Positions 59,924-64,000 of a stretch of DNA of 64,000 nucleotides are shown here, in pieces. The stretch is taken from the NCBI GenBank assembly GCA_051453625.1, contig JBOZIK010000001.1, positions 254,263,178 to 254,327,177 on the forward strand, read 5' to 3'. The notes under the pieces were generated by a model, which saw only the letters and a list, made by a program, of their open reading frames with translations, did no database searches and had not been told where the DNA came from. The DNA comes from Welwitschia mirabilis (Eukaryota; Gnetophyta; Gnetopsida; Welwitschiales). Both the position numbers and the translations under genes were made by a program. Within the stretch, counting starts at the first letter, position 1; the number at the start of each line of letters is the position of its first letter.

Positions 59924-61500
59924 TGTTGGAATGTAAATCATGTAATCAATTTAGTACTTTTCTTCAATGAATATTTTATCTTTGATACCTCTAAATTAGA
60001 ATAAAACTTACATAAAGCACATTAGTATATGGGATTTAACTTAAATTTTGTACTATAGAGAGGAATTCTAAATGGGAAGTTAGAAGATTACTTTAATAAA
60101 AAAGAATAGAACTAAAATGATTTCATATTCTAACTTTAAAATAAAAAATTGTAAAAATGCAATGATGCAAAGAATGAATGCAAGATGAAAAGATGAGATG
60201 CAAATCTAAATACAAATCCTAATCAAGTGCAGCAACTTGTTATCATCCAAGTTAGTCTTTATAATTTTTATCAACTATAAATAACTATTACTTAATTGTA
60301 ATTAACATAAACTATAATAAATATTAGAAAGTAATTTGAAAGAATAATTCAATTAGTATCTTTATTAATCAAAATGTTTACATCCACTTATCAAGTAATA
60401 ACTCTTTAATAAAGGACCTGACATAAAGAAATTCCCTTCTCTGTAACTAGGATGGATCCCTAACAAAAAATGCTTCAATATCATAAGCAATTTCAATATA
60501 TCAAGGATGAGAAATAAGGGATGTAAGTGGGATATTTATAAATTTAGATTAATAACTAGGATTTCTAAAGAGTCATAATAAACTAGAGGCCATTATATCA
60601 ATGATTTTATAACCAATGAAGTCCACTTTACATTCATTAGGATTATCATTCGTTTGGGTGAAATTTAGATAATAGGATGAAAAACATTTAATATTCTCTT
60701 CTAATAACTTCTTATCTTTCATATTCCTTCTTAATGAGATGGTTAAGTATTATCCATGTAATGTCATCTTTGATATTTTCTAATGACTAACTAGATGATT
60801 ATGAGTGGTGAAATTATAATTTTATCTCTTTTAATCATATCAGTTATCCTAAGTGTCATTCAAACGACTAGCTAGATGATAAGAGATCTTAAGTCGTCTA
60901 TGCTTTCTTACATCATAACTGGATTTTATCTTAGCATATGAAGATTTATCTTACTATAATTTATTTTTTTAACCTTTTGCAAGTATATTGATTAAAGTTA
61001 GGTATTTTTCTAAACTTAGTCATGGATTCTAAATTAATTAACATATTATTGTATCTTCTAAAGGAGATAAATTTGATGGTATGCTCTATTAGCTTTCAGG
61101 TCCATCTTCAAAATATGATTTGATTGCTCTAATAGCTTTCATTTACTAGAGTGCCTTCCAGATGATAGAGTGGATGACTACCAGTAGAAACATGATNNNN
61201 NNNNTAATTCATTCTGATAGTTGTCTCTTGAGTGTCATGTGAATGACTAGATGAATGACACTTTTTATTTTCTTGTCCTACCATTTTGATCATCCTCATC
61301 ATTTTGAACTAAATTCATGATCCTCTCAATAAGTTAAGAAGTTTGTAATCTTTCTGAAAATTCATCCATAAATGATCAAAAATGTTGGAAATCTAATATT
61401 TTTTATTCATCATGATGGATACTCTAATTTGGTTCTTATTTAATTAAAAACCTATTTAGATACACTTAAAACATACTCTAAACATGATGTTAAATATCAT
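59924..61500 (-). repeat. Putative gypsy C 5' LTR
   Basis: Starts TGTTGGAATG next to the primer site. The far end is not defined because no partner LTR was found in the window. It contains diverged blocks around GACTAGCTAGATGAT and GAATGACTAGATGAATGAC (60780-61260), suggesting internal repeats. An 8-N gap is at 61197-61204. Confidence 0.5.
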
Positions 61501-61529
61501 TAATATGCCTCACCTCACAATAATATATG

Positions 61530-64000
61530 ACTACTTTAGTATCAAAGCCAAATCTCTATAGTTGCTTCATAGTCCCTTTTCTATCATCATATATCATCTT
61601 TTTACTAATGTAATCATTCTGATTCATTCTAAAACTAGATGCATAACATTAGATGACATCAAAGCCTTTTTTAATATTAGTACCTTGGAAAATTACATTC
61701 CAAGAGCCATAATATATTTATTTCCAATCATTTTTCAATTAAAATTAATAAATTCATGTATTGTAAGCCTTAAAAGAATAAAATTAAACTAAGTTTTATT
61801 TTTGGATTTTTGGTAGTTACGTATGAAACTACCTATAACATTGCAACACCAAATCCAAGAGTAAAATGGTGCTGCAGCACCATGTGACAAATTTGCAACA
61901 TGAAACATGAATCACATGCAAATTCAAGATGGTTTTGATAACTCATTAGCCAATAACTAATCCTAGAATACTTGTAAAGGCTCCCTTTAGTGTACATACC
62001 AATATCACATTATTATCATATTATTATTATGCCATTTATATGCCAAATTTTTTCATTTTAAAGCATTGGAAGAATATTTTGCATCATTTCACTCTCATTT
62101 TTCTTCACTTCTAAAATGATCTTCTTTCTATATCAACTTTGAAAACCTTATACGTTCCCCATTCTCATCTTTTAATATTATTCAAAATCATTTTTTATCC
62201 TTCTAAACCCTCTCAAACCACATTTTGTATCATATTTTCTTCCATTTTCATCCATTTGGAGAGTCTTGCAGGGGTGGTAAAGTACAAATGATTGGTTAGT
62301 ATAGAAGGAGTAGAAAGCATTAAATCTTACAAGCAATTAGAGGAAAGGACTAATTGAAAGGGCTGTGCATTCATCTGAAATAAATTAGTGTTCTTTTAGT
62401 TATGTCTTTCAATCTTTTAATTAATTTATTTATGTATGTTTATCGTGATTTTCTTTTAATGTAATTAGACTTTTAATAGCTTGTGGCATAAATAGTACTA
62501 GGTAGATTATAGAACAATTAGTACCTTTCATAGTAATCTGAGTTTTTGTATGTTTGGTCACTCCTTGTTAGAAGAAATCATGCTTTTGGTTCTTCTTCTC
62601 TCTTCTTTCCTCCATTATTTTTATTTTCTAGTTCATTTCTTATGATTCCACCTTTCTTCGAAAGCAATTACTGTTGAACTTCTATTTTCTTCTCTCCAAT
62701 ACTAGTAGAATAGTTTGTAAATATATGATTTATGTTTTTCTAAAATTAAAATTATTCTTTTTTACAAAAATTCTTCTCTCTTATTTCTTATTTTGAAAAT
62801 TAAAGTATATTAGTCAATTTTCATGTTTGTTCTGGCCATAACTTTTTCTCTACAAGTTATTTACATTGTGAATTATGAAGCATGGGGTCTTTTGTAGGTG
62901 TGCATGTAGAGGGGTTGTTTTTATATTAAGTTGTATACTATAAAAGTATATGAATGGTGGTGGAAGCTAGGGTAATTGATTTTATGATCTGGTAGACAAA
63001 TCATGCTATAGTTACGATTACACCAAATTAAACCAACAAATCAATGTAACTTGCAACTCCAATTGTTCTAAACTTTTATCAGTAGATTCCTCTCATCATT
63101 TATAACTTTTATTCTCAAAGTTTCACAACTCAAATTTTGGCCTCTAAAAACCTTTTTTAGCCATTTTTAATCTTAGTTATAGTTAGATAAATTTCTGAAC
63201 TATCCATTCTTTTTTTTTTTTAAATTTGCATACTAAATTTCTTATTCATTTGAATATGTTTTTAGAAATTTAAAATTCTCTATTGTAGTATTTTTTGATT
63301 AATTTTAGAATATGAAATATAATATTTATCAAGTTTTATAGTTTACTTAGTATTCTTAGTCAAAGTAAGATTGACTATAATTTTTTGCAATTTTTCCTAG
63401 ATAAACTATTTTTATCGATTATTATCAATTATACTTAATCTTGAATATTTAGCTTTAGAAACTTGTTTTATTATTAAATAATTTACTTAGTTAATTTAAA
63501 GAATCTAGATTTACATGTGTTATATTTTGATTCTAAATTGATGGACATTTTACATAGAATGAAATATGATGTCTGAATTACCTAATTACATCTGGTTAAT
63601 ATGAATTAAAGAAGTCAACTTTTTAAGGAAAATAATTTTTATATATGAAAATGACAAGTAAATCTAACTATTTAAATTCCTTTACTTATTCATATGAATT
63701 ACAAATGATCTTTATAATCTTATGAGTGTTCATAAAAGATTACTTCTTCTTATTTTATTATATTTCCATTTTTACAACTTGTAAAATTATACTTTTACAC
63801 ATGTAAATTTTCATGATTATCTTATGTCATTTATAATAAATTATATATACGTCACTTGAGAGAAACATTTTTTTAATTATATGAAGTGATAGTTTAATAG
63901 ATTAATATTAATATTTCTATACAAATTCATGTCAAGTATTTTATTAGTTTAATACTTGTGTACTTTCACTATATTTGCAACTCAACTTACAAGATTTCTT
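61530..64000 (+). repeat. Gypsy B long LTR, copy 2 (runs off the window)
   Basis: Aligns with 33640-36159. Relative to copy 1 it has about 57 extra bases near 62475-62530, a 198 bp insertion at 62856-63053, and lacks about 250 bp corresponding to roughly 35360-35640 of copy 1. It is still aligned with copy 1 at the last base of the window, so its end lies beyond. Confidence 0.8.
62856..63053. mobile_element. Small insertion with inverted ends (MITE-like)
   Basis: Absent from LTR copy 1, where CTACAACTC is continuous. Here CTACAA is followed by GTTATTTACATTG, and the far end reads CAATGTAACTTG before CAACTCC. The ends are imperfect inverted repeats (TTACATTG against CAATGTAA). CAA on both sides could be a 3-bp target duplication. 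At 198 bp with no coding frame, it fits a miniature inverted-repeat element; the superfamily is not clear. Confidence 0.7.

Larger units (their letters stand above)
43900..61500 (-). mobile_element. Gypsy C, Ty3/gypsy (Tat/Athila-type) element split by copia 2
   Basis: Reading minus from the right: possible 5' LTR from about 61500 to 59924, primer site 59920-59903, gag first part 59260-58614, copia 2 insertion, gag second part 48635-48200, protease 47635-47450, linker 47245-46883, reverse transcriptase and RNase H about 46630-45380, and integrase 45193-44030. This is the normal gypsy order. Joining across copia 2 continues the gag frame naturally. No 3' LTR was found on the left. All frames have stops, and the second catalytic aspartate of reverse transcriptase reads as a stop. 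Confidence 0.8.

Noticed and set aside
61562-61792. 76-codon plus frame
   Set aside because: It lies at the start of gypsy B LTR copy 2, and copy 1 has stops in the same frame.
1-64000. CRISPR arrays, rRNA genes, operons or bacterial defence systems
   Set aside because: No regularly spaced identical repeats, rRNA blocks or clustered prokaryotic genes. Splice sites and LTR retrotransposons show this is plant nuclear DNA.

Overview
This window is nuclear DNA of a seed plant, most likely one with a large repeat-filled genome such as a conifer or other gymnosperm. The evidence is one spliced gene with plant-type GT-AG introns and several layers of decayed plant LTR retrotransposons of the Ty1/copia and Ty3/gypsy (Tat/Athila-type) groups. 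The species cannot be read from the sequence. Assembly gaps (runs of N) lie at 6620-6651, 6923-6932, 8110-8458, 11593-11692, 12618-12660, 27654-28281, 39585-39594, 50764-50773, 52978-53077, 53929-53979, 55579-56354, 58872-58881 and 61197-61204.

1-6100 is A+T-rich repeat debris: a 14-copy degenerate 19-20 bp minisatellite, a solo or truncated LTR related to a gypsy element found later (3745-4205), possible other LTR pieces and a 42-43 bp minisatellite. 6100-11500 is different. CpG is plentiful there and it holds the only convincing host gene: a four-exon plus-strand gene (CDS 6933-8949) for a plant-specific protein of unknown function, with a TATA box upstream. 11500-24500 is mostly featureless A+T-rich DNA, with a broken minus-strand coding remnant (14640-15238), a repeat called R here (20105-20605), a very A+T-rich island with a tRNA-like tail, and a large hairpin.

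From 24.5 kb to the end the window is nested retrotransposons. Gypsy A (24536-32790, minus) has two 1.24-1.26 kb LTRs and a perfect 5-bp target duplication, and sits in the middle of an older palindrome. Gypsy B (plus) has a very long LTR (about 33640-36159 plus 41498-41620), split by a small copia element (copia 1, 36160-41492, minus) with its own LTRs and near-perfect target duplication. B's primer-binding site, gag and protease remains follow at 41621-43250. Gypsy C (minus) runs from about 61.5 kb down to about 44 kb. Its gag is split by a 10 kb copia element (copia 2, 48641-58608, minus) with 1.2 kb LTRs, a perfect TTGGT target duplication and an extra sense ORF after pol. A second copy of B's long LTR (about 61530 to the window end) carries its own small inverted-repeat insertion.

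All retroelements are inactive: reading frames are full of stops, and the substitutions seen in the tRNA primer sites and active-site codons are mainly C to T and G to A, as expected from decay of methylated cytosine. I found no CRISPR array, rRNA, intact tRNA or host gene cluster. The most unusual items are the nesting itself, the extra ORF of copia 2, the palindrome split by gypsy A, the RT duplication around a 100-N gap, and the unidentified coding remnant near 15 kb.
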